Source: Chelatococcus sp. HY11 (lineage in GTDB: Bacteria; Pseudomonadota; Alphaproteobacteria; Rhizobiales; Beijerinckiaceae). From it: 64,000 nucleotides of DNA. The notes beneath the pieces are model-generated. The model worked only from the letters and a program-made list of their open reading frames with translations, did no database searches and was not told the DNA's origin. The translations under genes and the position numbers were made by a program. The stretch's first letter is position 1. Every line of letters starts with the position of its first letter. The stretch is taken from contig NZ_JAHBRX010000002.1 in assembly GCF_018398335.1 (NCBI RefSeq), forward strand, positions 1,240,001 to 1,304,000, in the 5' to 3' direction. Shown piece by piece: positions 28,901 to 37,483 of the stretch.

Positions 28901-29245
28901 TTGCTGCGCTCGTTTGACTATGCTGCTGCGGTGGCAGGGCGAACTGAACTCCGCGGTGAATCGACCGATGCGCGGAAGCAGGCCTTCATCGAAAAATTCC
29001 GCAAGGTATCGGGTAGTACATTCCTGGCTGTCTATCAGGGGGGCTCGCTGGAGGATGGCGAGGATGGGATCGGGCGAATCGACGCCCGCCAAGCGGCCCT
29101 CACCGATCTCTTCACGCTCGAGAAAGCCGCCTATGAACTCTGCTACGAGGCGGCGAACCGCCCGAACTGGATCGATATCCCGCTTCAAGCCCTGGCGGCG
29201 CTCGTGACCCGGCTCGTAGAGAACCCGGTGCGGGAGCACGCATGA
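25946..29245 (+). CDS. treS: trehalose synthase-maltokinase fusion
   Basis: 1099 residues with two enzymes. Residues 1 to about 550 are TreS (GH13_16), which interconverts trehalose and maltose. Its motifs are [17 protein letters not shown], nucleophile in [10 protein letters not shown] (about residue 210), acid/base in [11 protein letters not shown] (about 251) and [12 protein letters not shown] (about 317). From about residue 580 a maltokinase (Mak/Pep2) follows, with [11 protein letters not shown] and the kinase loop [11 protein letters not shown] (about 941), then [10 protein letters not shown]. Together they turn trehalose into maltose-1-phosphate, the GlgE substrate. The gene overlaps glgB by ATGA. 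Confidence 0.93.
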   Translation: MSKRRKTSSLPADPQWYKDAIIYQLHIKSFFDSNNDGVGDFPGLIDKLDYIAGLGVTAIWLLPFYPSPRRDDGYDIAAYRDVHTDYGVMADVKRFIDEAHARGLRVITELVINHTSDQHPWFQKARHAKPGSAARNFYVWSDNDQAYADTRIIFLDTEKSNWTWDPVAGAYYWHRFYSHQPDLNFDNPQVVRAVLSVMRFWLDLGVDGLRLDAVPYLVEREGTINENLPETHAVLKRIRAELDANYPDRMLLAEANQWPEDTQQYFGDGDECHMAFHFPLMPRMYMSIAREDRFPITDILRQTPDIPENCQWAIFLRNHDELTLEMVTDSERDYLWQVYASDRRARINLGIRRRLAPLLERDRRRIELMNALLQSMPGTPVIYYGDEIGMGDNIHLGDRDGVRTPMQWSADRNGGFSRADPEQLVLPPIMDTLYGFEAINVEAQNRDPHSLLNWMRRMLATRRKHAAFGRGTLRFLYPRNRKILAYLREYQDETILCVANLSRSPQAVELDLSAFVGRIPVEMTADSVFPPIGQLTYLLTLPPFGFYWFLLATETNLPSWHVPAPEPLPEFATIVLRHGLDELLNKQNRRVIETEALPAYLQKRRWFAGKDEPILKVEIASLASLARTPDTVMTEIDVTTAKGTARYLLPMGVVWEDEAGAPLPQQLALARLRRGRRVGYLTDAFVLDPFIRSTITALVEARRAPLGDGEVRFIPTARLAEVDVAVDAPLNWLSAEQSNSSVIVGDELVAKLIRRQQPGIHPEAEMNRRLTELGFRNSAPLLGEVVKRWGDREDQSATIAIVQGFIRNQGDGWHWTLDFIKRNCDEAVRDESMTDEELLRPYRVLAAALGHALANMHDLLAQPSDDPAFAPVIVGEDTTAAWASSVIIQIERACAIIEERRDWASEADRLSAAQIIAHRSRLIENVRTLATAGVGALQTRIHGDFHLGQVLIAQQDVFIVDFEGEPSRSLVERRAKASRFRDVAGLLRSFDYAAAVAGRTELRGESTDARKQAFIEKFRKVSGSTFLAVYQGGSLEDGEDGIGRIDARQAALTDLFTLEKAAYELCYEAANRPNWIDIPLQALAALVTRLVENPVREHA

Positions 29246-31476
29246 TGTGTGAAGATGTGATTCTGTCTCCAGCAGCCGACAACAATCCACTGCTTCGCGT
29301 CGACGAGGCTGTCATCCGGGCGCTCGCGGAAGGCCGCATTCCTGATCCCTTCTCCGTGCTCGGCCCGCATGGATCAGGGACGGAGCGGGTTGTGCGCGCG
29401 TTCCTTCCCGGGGCGCTCGCCGTTACGGTCGTATCCCGTGATGGCCGTCCGTTGGGGAAACTTGCCACGCCCCAGCATCCGGCGCTGTTCGTGGGCTTCG
29501 TTCACGACGAGGGACCCTATAACCTGCGTGTGACGTGGCCGGGACCGGGCGGCGCGGTTGTGGACGAACGCGCGGATCCATATGCCTTCGGGCCTATGCT
29601 GGGTGACCTCGATTTGCATTTGATAGCGGAGGGCCGTCATCGCACACTCTGGAATACCCTCGGATCCCACCCCCGATTTGTGGACGGCGTTGAGGGTGTG
29701 TCCTTCGCCGTCTGGGCGCCCAATGCCTTGCGCGTGTCAGTCGTCGGCAATTTCAACGCGTGGGATGGGCGTCGGCACCCCATGCGCTTGCGCCACGCAG
29801 CTGGCGTCTGGGAGCTCTTCATCCCGGCGCTACGCGCGGGCGAACGCTACAAATATGAAATCGTCGCGCGCAGTGGCGATGTCCTGCCCTTGAAGGCCGA
29901 CCCCGTCGCCCTGGCGACAGAGCTGCCGCCTGCCACGGCGTCGGTTGTCCCTGGGAAAACGGCCCCGGTCTGGAACGACGCGCAGTGGATGGCCGAACGC
30001 GCCCGTCGCAACAGGCCCGACGCGCCCATCGCCATCTATGAAGTGCATTCCGTGTCCTGGCTGCGGAACGATGACGGTTCAATCCTCAGTTGGGACGATC
30101 TGGCGGAACGGCTCGTACCCTATGTCGTGGAGATGGGGTTCACGCATGTGGAACTCATGCCCATCATGGAACACCCCTTTGGCGGCTCATGGGGCTATCA
30201 GCCGCTCGGGCTCTTTGCTCCGACAGCCCGACATGGCGGCGCTGAAGGCTTCGCACGTTTTGTGGATGCCTGCCATCTCGCGGGCGTCGGCGTGATCCTG
30301 GACTGGGTGCCGGCCCATTTCCCGTCTGATGTCTATGGCCTCTCGCAGTTTGACGGCACGGCCCTTTATGAACATTCCGATCCGCGGGAAGGCTTTCACC
30401 AGGATTGGAATACTCTCATCTACAATCTTGGGCGGCGAGAAGTTTCCGGCTTTCTCATTGCCAGCGCCCTGTTCTGGCTCGAGCGCTTCCATGTCGACGG
30501 GCTGCGTGTCGATGCGGTGGCGTCCATGCTCTACCGTGACTACAGCCGGGCGCCCGGAGAGTGGCTGCCGAATGTCTACGGGGGGAGGGAAAATCTTGAA
30601 GCCGTAGCGTTCCTCAAGCATCTCAACGCGGTGATCACGGAGGTCCATCCCGGAGCGATCACCATCGCGGAGGAATCCACGGCCTGGCCCGGGGTGTCGA
30701 GGCCGGTCGGCGAGGGCGGGCTTGGGTTCTCCTACAAATGGAACATGGGCTGGATGCACGACACGCTCCAGTATGTCGAGCGCGATCCCGTGTACCGCAG
30801 TCACCATCACGACGAGATCGGCTTTGGCCTTGTCTATGCCTTCTCGGAGAAATTCGTTCTCCCGCTGTCCCATGACGAGGTCGTGCACGGAAAACGCTCC
30901 CTGCTTGGCAAAATGCCGGGCGATCGATGGCAGCGCTTTGCCAATCTCCGGGCCTATCTTGGCTTCATGTGGAGCCATCCCGGAAAGAAACTCCTGTTCA
31001 TGGGCGGCGAGATCGCACAGGAGAGCGAATGGAACCACGATGGCGCGATCGAGTGGGATCTGCTTGCTAAACCGGAGCACGGTGGCATTCAGCGACTGGT
31101 TCGTGACCTGAACCGCATCTACCGCGCCGAGCCCGCCTTGCACGAGCGCGACAGTGAAGGTTCTGGCTTCCGCTGGATCATCGGCGATGACCGCAAGAAC
31201 AGTGTGTTCGCATTTTTGCGGATGGGCCGCGACGCGGCGCCAGTTCTGGTCGTCGTCAACATGACCCCTGTTCCCCACGCGGATTATCGTGTCGGCGTGC
31301 CGTCGGAAGGCCGTTGGGCCGAGATCCTCAATAGCGACGCCGCGATTTATGGCGGCAGCAACATGGGCAACTCCGGCGGCGTCGAAGCTCGCCGGCTGCC
31401 GAGCCATGGCGAGCCCTACTCGCTTTCGCTCACCATTCCGCCCCTCGCCACGATCCTCTTCAAGCCGGATACCTAG
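29242..31476 (+). CDS. glgB: 1,4-alpha-glucan branching enzyme
   Basis: 744 residues, the usual length for GlgB with an N-terminal extension and CBM48 domain ([20 protein letters not shown], about residue 155). The catalytic GH13_9 barrel has [10 protein letters not shown], nucleophile in [17 protein letters not shown] (about 418), acid/base in [15 protein letters not shown] (about 474) and [14 protein letters not shown]. It adds alpha-1,6 branches to glucan built by GlgE. Its ATG overlaps the treS stop; a second ATG follows directly. Confidence 0.95.
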   Translation: MMCEDVILSPAADNNPLLRVDEAVIRALAEGRIPDPFSVLGPHGSGTERVVRAFLPGALAVTVVSRDGRPLGKLATPQHPALFVGFVHDEGPYNLRVTWPGPGGAVVDERADPYAFGPMLGDLDLHLIAEGRHRTLWNTLGSHPRFVDGVEGVSFAVWAPNALRVSVVGNFNAWDGRRHPMRLRHAAGVWELFIPALRAGERYKYEIVARSGDVLPLKADPVALATELPPATASVVPGKTAPVWNDAQWMAERARRNRPDAPIAIYEVHSVSWLRNDDGSILSWDDLAERLVPYVVEMGFTHVELMPIMEHPFGGSWGYQPLGLFAPTARHGGAEGFARFVDACHLAGVGVILDWVPAHFPSDVYGLSQFDGTALYEHSDPREGFHQDWNTLIYNLGRREVSGFLIASALFWLERFHVDGLRVDAVASMLYRDYSRAPGEWLPNVYGGRENLEAVAFLKHLNAVITEVHPGAITIAEESTAWPGVSRPVGEGGLGFSYKWNMGWMHDTLQYVERDPVYRSHHHDEIGFGLVYAFSEKFVLPLSHDEVVHGKRSLLGKMPGDRWQRFANLRAYLGFMWSHPGKKLLFMGGEIAQESEWNHDGAIEWDLLAKPEHGGIQRLVRDLNRIYRAEPALHERDSEGSGFRWIIGDDRKNSVFAFLRMGRDAAPVLVVVNMTPVPHADYRVGVPSEGRWAEILNSDAAIYGGSNMGNSGGVEARRLPSHGEPYSLSLTIPPLATILFKPDT

Positions 31477-31479
31477 CCC

Positions 31480-33600
31480 ATGCCGACACCGCCCGATCGT
31501 CTGCAGCCCGGATCGCCTTATCCGCTTGGAGCCTCTTGCGATGGCCTCGGCGTGAATTTCGCGGTCTTCTCCGCCCATGCCGAGCGCATCGATCTCTGTC
31601 TGTTCGATCCCTCAGGCCGGCGCGAGATCGCGCGGCTGACGTTGCCCGAATGCACTGATCAGGTATTTCATGGATATCTTCCCATGGCGCGCGCGGGCCT
31701 CCTTTATGGCTACAGAGCCTATGGACCCTATGAGCCGCGGCGAGGACATCGCTTCAATCACCACAAGCTACTGCTGGACCCCTATGCGCGCGCTATCCAG
31801 GGTCAGGTGCGCTGGTCGGATGCGCTTTTTGGCTATCGGTTGAACTCCAACCGCGCGGATCTGTCTTTTGATCGCCGCGACAGTGCGGCCGCAATGCCGA
31901 AGGCCATCGTCACCGCCGATACGCCTATCCCGCTGTCCGAAGGGACGGGCGGCCGTGCGACACCGAGGGTGCCTTGGTCGGAGACGGTGATCTACGAGGC
32001 GCATGTCCGCGGCATGACGATGCATCGGGACGACATCAGGCCCCACGAGCGCGGCACCTTCGCGGCTCTGGCGGAGCCGGCGGTCGTCGATCATCTCGTC
32101 AAGCTGGGCATTACAACCATCGAGCTTTTGCCGATTCATACGTTTCTGCAGGACCGCCAACTTCTCGAGAAGGGCCTGAGGAACTATTGGGGCTACAATA
32201 CTCTTTCGTTCTTTGCTCCCGAGCCGCGCTATCTATCAGACGGTTCGCGTGAGGAACTGCGGTTGGCAGTCAACCAACTGCATGCGGCCGGCATCGAGGT
32301 GATTCTGGACGTGGTCTACAATCACACCTGTGAAGGCAGTGAGCTCGGCCCCACGCTGTCTTTCCGCGGGCTGGACAACGCCAGCTACTATCGGCTCGTC
32401 AGCGGTGATGAGCGCCATTGCATCAACGATACCGGAACCGGCAATACGGTCAATTTGTCCCATCCGCGCGTGCTGCAAATGGTGATGGATTCCCTGCGCT
32501 ACTGGGTGACCTACTACGGTATCGATGGTTTCCGGTTCGACCTTGGATCGACACTCGGCCGGGAGCCCGGGGGGTTCGATCCCGGGGCGGGGTTCTTTGA
32601 CGCCCTCCGGCAGGATCCGACGCTCTCGACAAGGAAGCTGATCTCCGAACCTTGGGATATCGGTCCAGGGGGATATCAGCTCGGAAATCATCCTCCCGGC
32701 TTCGCCGAGTGGAACGACCGTTATCGCGACGGTGTGCGTCGTTTTTGGAGAGGGGATTCCGGCTGGCGTGGAGATCTCGCCGCGCGCCTTTCGGGATCGG
32801 GAGAAATCTTCGACCGCAACGGCAGGGCGCCTTGGGCTTCGGTCAACTTTCTGACGGCTCACGATGGGTTCACACTTGAAGATACGGTGAGCTTCAACGA
32901 GCGCCATAATGAGGCCAATGGGGAAGACAACAACGATGGCCACTCGGAGAATTATAGTAACAACTGGGGCGCAGAAGGCGAAACCGACAACGAGGGCATC
33001 TTAACGGTTCGCCAAAAGATCAAACGCGCGATGCTCACCACATTGTTGGCCTCCCACGGTACGCCGATGCTGCTCGGTGGCGATGAATTCGGGCGAACAC
33101 AGAACGGAAATAACAACGCTTATTGTCAGGACAACGCCATTTCTTGGTTCGACTGGTCGCTGGCCGCGACACCAGAGGGACAGAGCCTGCAGGCTTTCCT
33201 CTCACGGCTCATCATCATCCGGCGTGATTTTCCGGTGATACGCTGCAAGACCTTCATGCATGGCCGAACTGAGCCCGCACCAGGCATCGCCGACATTGCC
33301 TGGTACGACGAACGCGGCGAGGGAATGACACCTGAAGCCTGGAACGATCCCGAAGGTCGGCGGCTGAACCTGCGCCGCGCCGGGCGGGATCATGATGGCC
33401 GGGTCGAAGTCGTTTCCCTGCTCATCAACGGTTCCGCGGAAGACGCACTTTTCACTCTCCCGCCACCTACTCTCGACTGGCATTGTCTGATCGACAGCGC
33501 CGATCCCGAGCGCGATGCCGGGAGCACGGATAACGGCGGCTTCACGGTCGCCGCCCATAGCGCGGTCATCCTGTCGGCGCACGTCGGAGGGAGCCCATGA
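31480..33600 (+). CDS. glgX: glycogen debranching enzyme (isoamylase type)
   Basis: 706 residues, a GH13_11 enzyme with N-terminal CBM48 (SCDGLGVNFAVFSAHAERID). Catalytic motifs are VVYNHTCEGSELGPT, nucleophile in GFRFDLGSTLGRE (about residue 348), acid/base in LISEPWDIGPGGYQLG (about 386) and NFLTAHDGFTLED. GlgX hydrolyses alpha-1,6 links of short outer branches, which frees linear maltodextrins for the TreY/TreZ pair encoded downstream. It starts 3 bp after glgB and overlaps treZ by 4 bp. Confidence 0.94.
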   Translation: MPTPPDRLQPGSPYPLGASCDGLGVNFAVFSAHAERIDLCLFDPSGRREIARLTLPECTDQVFHGYLPMARAGLLYGYRAYGPYEPRRGHRFNHHKLLLDPYARAIQGQVRWSDALFGYRLNSNRADLSFDRRDSAAAMPKAIVTADTPIPLSEGTGGRATPRVPWSETVIYEAHVRGMTMHRDDIRPHERGTFAALAEPAVVDHLVKLGITTIELLPIHTFLQDRQLLEKGLRNYWGYNTLSFFAPEPRYLSDGSREELRLAVNQLHAAGIEVILDVVYNHTCEGSELGPTLSFRGLDNASYYRLVSGDERHCINDTGTGNTVNLSHPRVLQMVMDSLRYWVTYYGIDGFRFDLGSTLGREPGGFDPGAGFFDALRQDPTLSTRKLISEPWDIGPGGYQLGNHPPGFAEWNDRYRDGVRRFWRGDSGWRGDLAARLSGSGEIFDRNGRAPWASVNFLTAHDGFTLEDTVSFNERHNEANGEDNNDGHSENYSNNWGAEGETDNEGILTVRQKIKRAMLTTLLASHGTPMLLGGDEFGRTQNGNNNAYCQDNAISWFDWSLAATPEGQSLQAFLSRLIIIRRDFPVIRCKTFMHGRTEPAPGIADIAWYDERGEGMTPEAWNDPEGRRLNLRRAGRDHDGRVEVVSLLINGSAEDALFTLPPPTLDWHCLIDSADPERDAGSTDNGGFTVAAHSAVILSAHVGGSP

Positions 33601-35378
33601 GCGGGGTGGACCGATTTGGTCGTACTCTGAACTTCGGCGCGACCGTCGAGGGTAATGAGACGCGGTTCAAGCTCTGGGCACCGGGCGCCGAGAGTGTGGA
33701 TCTCATGATCGCGGGGCGCGCGCCCCAGCCGATGGCTCCATCGGATGGCTGGTGGTCCGGCACTGCTGATGTGGCGCCAGGGACGGAGTATCTCTTCCGG
33801 TTGGCCGACGGCACATCCGTTCCCGACCCGGCGTCGCGAGCCCAACACGGCGATGTGCATGGGCGGAGCGTCGTCATCGACCCGAGGTCCTACCGCTGGC
33901 AGCATGCGGACTGGCCAGGACGCCCCTGGGAGGAGGTGGTGCTCTATGAACTCCATCCCGGCCTCATGGGTGGCTACGCCGGCGTGGCGGACCATCTGCC
34001 GAAGCTCAAGGCGCTCGGGGTAACAGCGGTCGAACTCATGCCGATCGCGGACTTTCCGGGACGGCGCAACTGGGGCTACGACGGCGTTCTGCCCTTCGCG
34101 CCGGATGGAGCCTATGGCACGCCGAATGACCTCAAACGGCTTATCGACCGTGCTCACGAGCTTGAGATGATGATGTTCCTGGACGTCGTCTATAATCATT
34201 TTGGCCCGGACGGCAATTACCTCGCCGCCTATGCGCCGCAATTCTTCCGGAACGATATTGCGACCCCCTGGGGCGCCGCCATTGATTTCCGCCGGCCAGA
34301 AGTGCGTCAGTATTTCACCGACAACGTGCTTTATTGGCTGATGGAATACCGCTTCGATGGGCTGCGCTTCGATGCGGTGCACGCCATCACGGAGCCGGAC
34401 TGGCTGGATGAGATGGCCGCCACCGTGAGGCGGACTGTCGAGCCGGGGCGCCATGTGCATCTCGTCCTCGAACATGACGGAAATATTGCCTCGCATCTTG
34501 CCGGGGACTTCGACGCGCAATGGAACGACGACGCGCACCATGTCCTGCATGTGCTGATGACTGGGGAAACGGGCGGATATTATGCCGATTACAGCGATGC
34601 ACCCGCAGTTAAGTTAGCACGTGCCTTGGCGGAGGGATTCATTTACCAGGGCGAGCCCTCGGCACATCGGGCCGGCGAGAAACGCGGTACGCCCAGCGGC
34701 ATGCTGCCGCCTTCGGCCTTCGTGTTCTTCCTGCAAAATCACGACCAGATCGGCAACCGCGCTTTCGGCGAGCGCCTCACGACTTTGGCCAACGCTGAGG
34801 CTCTCAAGGCGGCGGTCGCCCTCCAGCTTCTGACGCCACAGATCCCTCTGATCTTCATGGGGGAGGAATACGGTAGTGAAGCGCCCTTCTTCTTTTTCAC
34901 GGATCATAATCCGGAACTTGCGGAGGCCGTCCGCGAGGGTCGCCGCCGCGAGTTCGCCGCCTTCGCGGCCTTCGCGAATGCCGGCGTGGATGCCTTGCCG
35001 GATCCCAATGCCATCGACACATTTGAACGATCGCGGCCCATCGCACCCGACAAGGGGCAGGGCGAGCAGACTTTCGCATTCTACCGGAGCCTGCTCGAGC
35101 TGCGCCGGCGTTACGTGGTTCCCGGCATTCGGGGGGCGCGATCCACAGGGGCGCAGGCGCTGGGAGATGCAGCCGTCATTGCCTCGTGGGATCTGGGTAC
35201 CGGGCAGCGGCTGACGATAGCCTGCAATCTCGGCGCCGGTCCCGTGTCAGTCGCACCGGTAACGGGAGACGTTGTCTTCGCCAGCGATCCGGATATCACG
35301 GCAGAGGTCGCGGCCGGACGCCTTCCCCCTCGGGCGACGTTCGCCGCGCTCGGCCCGGCGGGAGCCGTGGGGCGATGA
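33597..35378 (+). CDS. treZ: malto-oligosyltrehalose trehalohydrolase
   Basis: 593 residues, GH13_10 with an N-terminal beta domain (ETRFKLWAPGAESVDLMI). Motifs: FPGRRNWGYDGV, VVYNHFGPDGNYL, nucleophile in GLRFDAVHAI (about residue 255), acid/base in LVLEHDGN (about 290) and LQNHDQIGNRAFGERL. TreZ cuts trehalose from the end of maltooligosyl trehalose made by TreY. The ATGA at 33597-33600 couples it to glgX, and another ATGA at 35375-35378 couples it to malQ. Confidence 0.93.
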   Translation: MSGVDRFGRTLNFGATVEGNETRFKLWAPGAESVDLMIAGRAPQPMAPSDGWWSGTADVAPGTEYLFRLADGTSVPDPASRAQHGDVHGRSVVIDPRSYRWQHADWPGRPWEEVVLYELHPGLMGGYAGVADHLPKLKALGVTAVELMPIADFPGRRNWGYDGVLPFAPDGAYGTPNDLKRLIDRAHELEMMMFLDVVYNHFGPDGNYLAAYAPQFFRNDIATPWGAAIDFRRPEVRQYFTDNVLYWLMEYRFDGLRFDAVHAITEPDWLDEMAATVRRTVEPGRHVHLVLEHDGNIASHLAGDFDAQWNDDAHHVLHVLMTGETGGYYADYSDAPAVKLARALAEGFIYQGEPSAHRAGEKRGTPSGMLPPSAFVFFLQNHDQIGNRAFGERLTTLANAEALKAAVALQLLTPQIPLIFMGEEYGSEAPFFFFTDHNPELAEAVREGRRREFAAFAAFANAGVDALPDPNAIDTFERSRPIAPDKGQGEQTFAFYRSLLELRRRYVVPGIRGARSTGAQALGDAAVIASWDLGTGQRLTIACNLGAGPVSVAPVTGDVVFASDPDITAEVAAGRLPPRATFAALGPAGAVGR

Positions 35379-37483
35379 ACGCCGCGGCGACTCCCGACCT
35401 CCGTTCGCTGGCGATCGCCGCCGGCATCGCGGTCGACTGGACCGACGCCTTCGGGAGGCGCCGGACCGTCAAGGCAGACACGCTGAGTCATCTCCTGTCG
35501 TCGCTCGGCCTTGCCGCGCAGACATCCGCCGAGATCGCTGCCAGCCACAACGATCTGCAGCAGGCTTCGCGTGCGGCGCCAACGCTGGTGACGGGAGTGG
35601 CCGGCAAGGCTCTCCGCCTGCCGTCCAGCTTGAAACGCGCCGACGCGGACGCGATGCCGTTCGAGATCGTCCTCGAAAATGGCGCGTTGCTGCAGGGGCG
35701 TGGCTCCGTGATCCCGGCGATCGACCTTCCGGGCTACCATAAGCTCCGTTGCGCCGACCGCGAGGTAACGCTCGCCATGGCGCCACGAAGGTGCATCACA
35801 GTTGAGGATCTCGCCGGTGCCGGTCGCCGGTGGGGCGTCGCGGCGCAGCTCTATGGCTTGCGGCGCGACATCACCGCGACGACCCCCGTCGGCAACGGTG
35901 GTATAGGCGATTTCCGGGATCTGGCTGATCTGGCTGTAGCCGTCGCCGATGCTCGCGGCGAAGCGGTCTCGATCGGGCCTGTCCACGCACTCTTCACCGC
36001 CGATCCTGGCCGAAATAGCCCCTATGCCCCCTCGAGCCGCCTATTCCTCAATCCCCTCCACGCCGATCCCGCCGCAATCGCGGATTTCGCTCGTATCGAG
36101 AAGGCCATCGACCAGGCCGACGTGCGGATGGCTCTGGCGCGCCATAATGAAAGCAGGCTGATCGACTGGCCGATGGCGGCCAGGGCCAAACTGGCACTTC
36201 TGCGCGCGCTCAAATCGGCAATGGCGGCGGATCTCGCCCCCGGCGGCACCCTCGCCGAGGATTTCGCGGCCTGTCTCGCTCGTGGCGGCCAGGCACTCCG
36301 CGACCATGCCGTCTTCGAGACCCTGCACGCCGCCTGTCTGAAGAACGATCCGGGCGCCCACCACTGGCGCCAATGGCCGGCCGAGTTTCATGATCCAAGA
36401 AGCGAGGCCGTTGCCGCCTTCGCGGCGGCGCAGGCCGAGGAGGTCTCTTTCCATCAGTTCCTGCAGTGGCTCTCCGACAAAAGCCTCGCCCAAGCCCAGG
36501 CCAGAGCGCGCGATGCGGGGCTCGGTATTGGTATCATCTACGATCTTGCGATCGGCACGGACGGCGGGGGCAGCTATGCCTGGGCGCATCGCGATGATGT
36601 CATGGCGGGGGTCAGCGTTGGCGCACCGCCTGATCTGTTCAACCAGCTTGGGCAGGACTGGGGCCTGACGGCTTTGTCACCGCGAACGCTGGCGGCCCGT
36701 GATTTCGCGCCGTTCCTCGATACCCTGCGCGCCAGCATGCGCCATGCCGGTGGATTGCGCATCGACCACATCCTCGGCTTCGCGCGGCTGTGGCTCGTTC
36801 CTGACGGCGCGGCGCCGGGGGAGGGCGCCTATCTCAGCTATCCTCTCGCCACGATGCTGCGGCTCGTCGCGCTCGAATCCTGGCGCCATCAGGCGATCGT
36901 CATCGGCGAAGATCTCGGCACGGTTCCTCCAGGCCTGCGCGAAGCCCTGCAGGACATCGGCCTTCTCGGAATGCGGGTATTGTGGTTCGAACGAGAGGGG
37001 GGAGCCTTTAAGGAGGCTCCCGCCTGGCCGCGCACAGCCGCGGCTATGACGACGACGCATGACCTTCCCACGGTGGCCGGTTGGTGGGCTGGTCGCGACA
37101 TCGACTGGCGAGAAAAACTCTCGCTCTTTGGCCATGGCAGCTCGGCAGCCAACGAGCGGGCGGCGCGGGAGGACGATCGGACGGCCTTGTGGTCCGCCTT
37201 CACCCGGCAAGGAATCGTCACCGATGACGAGCCACCACCCGTCGCGCAATCCGCACAGGTCGTTGACGCTGCCATCGACTTCGTTGCGGATACGCCGGCG
37301 GATCTGGCCCTCATCCCGCTTGAGGATGTCGTCGGCGTGACTGAGCAACCCAATCTTCCCGGCACCGTGGCCGAACATCCCAACTGGCGGCGACGCCTGC
37401 CGACCGCCACGCAGGATCTCGCGAAACAGCCGGCCGCCGCGCGACGTCTGCGCAGCCTGTCGAGACGAAGGGGCAAGCCATGA
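35375..37483 (+). CDS. malQ: 4-alpha-glucanotransferase (amylomaltase)
   Basis: 702 residues, GH77. I place the start at the ATG at 35375, which overlaps the treZ stop; the same frame opens further upstream inside treZ but that part is spurious. Catalytic motifs are NSPYAPSSRLFLNPLH, nucleophile in GLRIDHILGFARLW (about residue 461), acid/base in VIGEDLGTVPPGLRE (about 510) and TTTHDLPTVAGWW. MalQ shuffles maltodextrins, turning short ones into chains long enough for TreY. The gene overlaps treY by ATGA at 37480-37483. Confidence 0.92.
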   Translation: MNAAATPDLRSLAIAAGIAVDWTDAFGRRRTVKADTLSHLLSSLGLAAQTSAEIAASHNDLQQASRAAPTLVTGVAGKALRLPSSLKRADADAMPFEIVLENGALLQGRGSVIPAIDLPGYHKLRCADREVTLAMAPRRCITVEDLAGAGRRWGVAAQLYGLRRDITATTPVGNGGIGDFRDLADLAVAVADARGEAVSIGPVHALFTADPGRNSPYAPSSRLFLNPLHADPAAIADFARIEKAIDQADVRMALARHNESRLIDWPMAARAKLALLRALKSAMAADLAPGGTLAEDFAACLARGGQALRDHAVFETLHAACLKNDPGAHHWRQWPAEFHDPRSEAVAAFAAAQAEEVSFHQFLQWLSDKSLAQAQARARDAGLGIGIIYDLAIGTDGGGSYAWAHRDDVMAGVSVGAPPDLFNQLGQDWGLTALSPRTLAARDFAPFLDTLRASMRHAGGLRIDHILGFARLWLVPDGAAPGEGAYLSYPLATMLRLVALESWRHQAIVIGEDLGTVPPGLREALQDIGLLGMRVLWFEREGGAFKEAPAWPRTAAAMTTTHDLPTVAGWWAGRDIDWREKLSLFGHGSSAANERAAREDDRTALWSAFTRQGIVTDDEPPPVAQSAQVVDAAIDFVADTPADLALIPLEDVVGVTEQPNLPGTVAEHPNWRRRLPTATQDLAKQPAAARRLRSLSRRRGKP

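Noticed and set aside
30187-31578. 463-codon minus-strand frame over glgB
   Set aside because: Shadow of glgB; no ribosome site, no domain pattern.
33390-34550. 386-codon minus-strand frame over glgX/treZ
   Set aside because: Antisense to two motif-complete enzymes, and its sequence is not protein-like.
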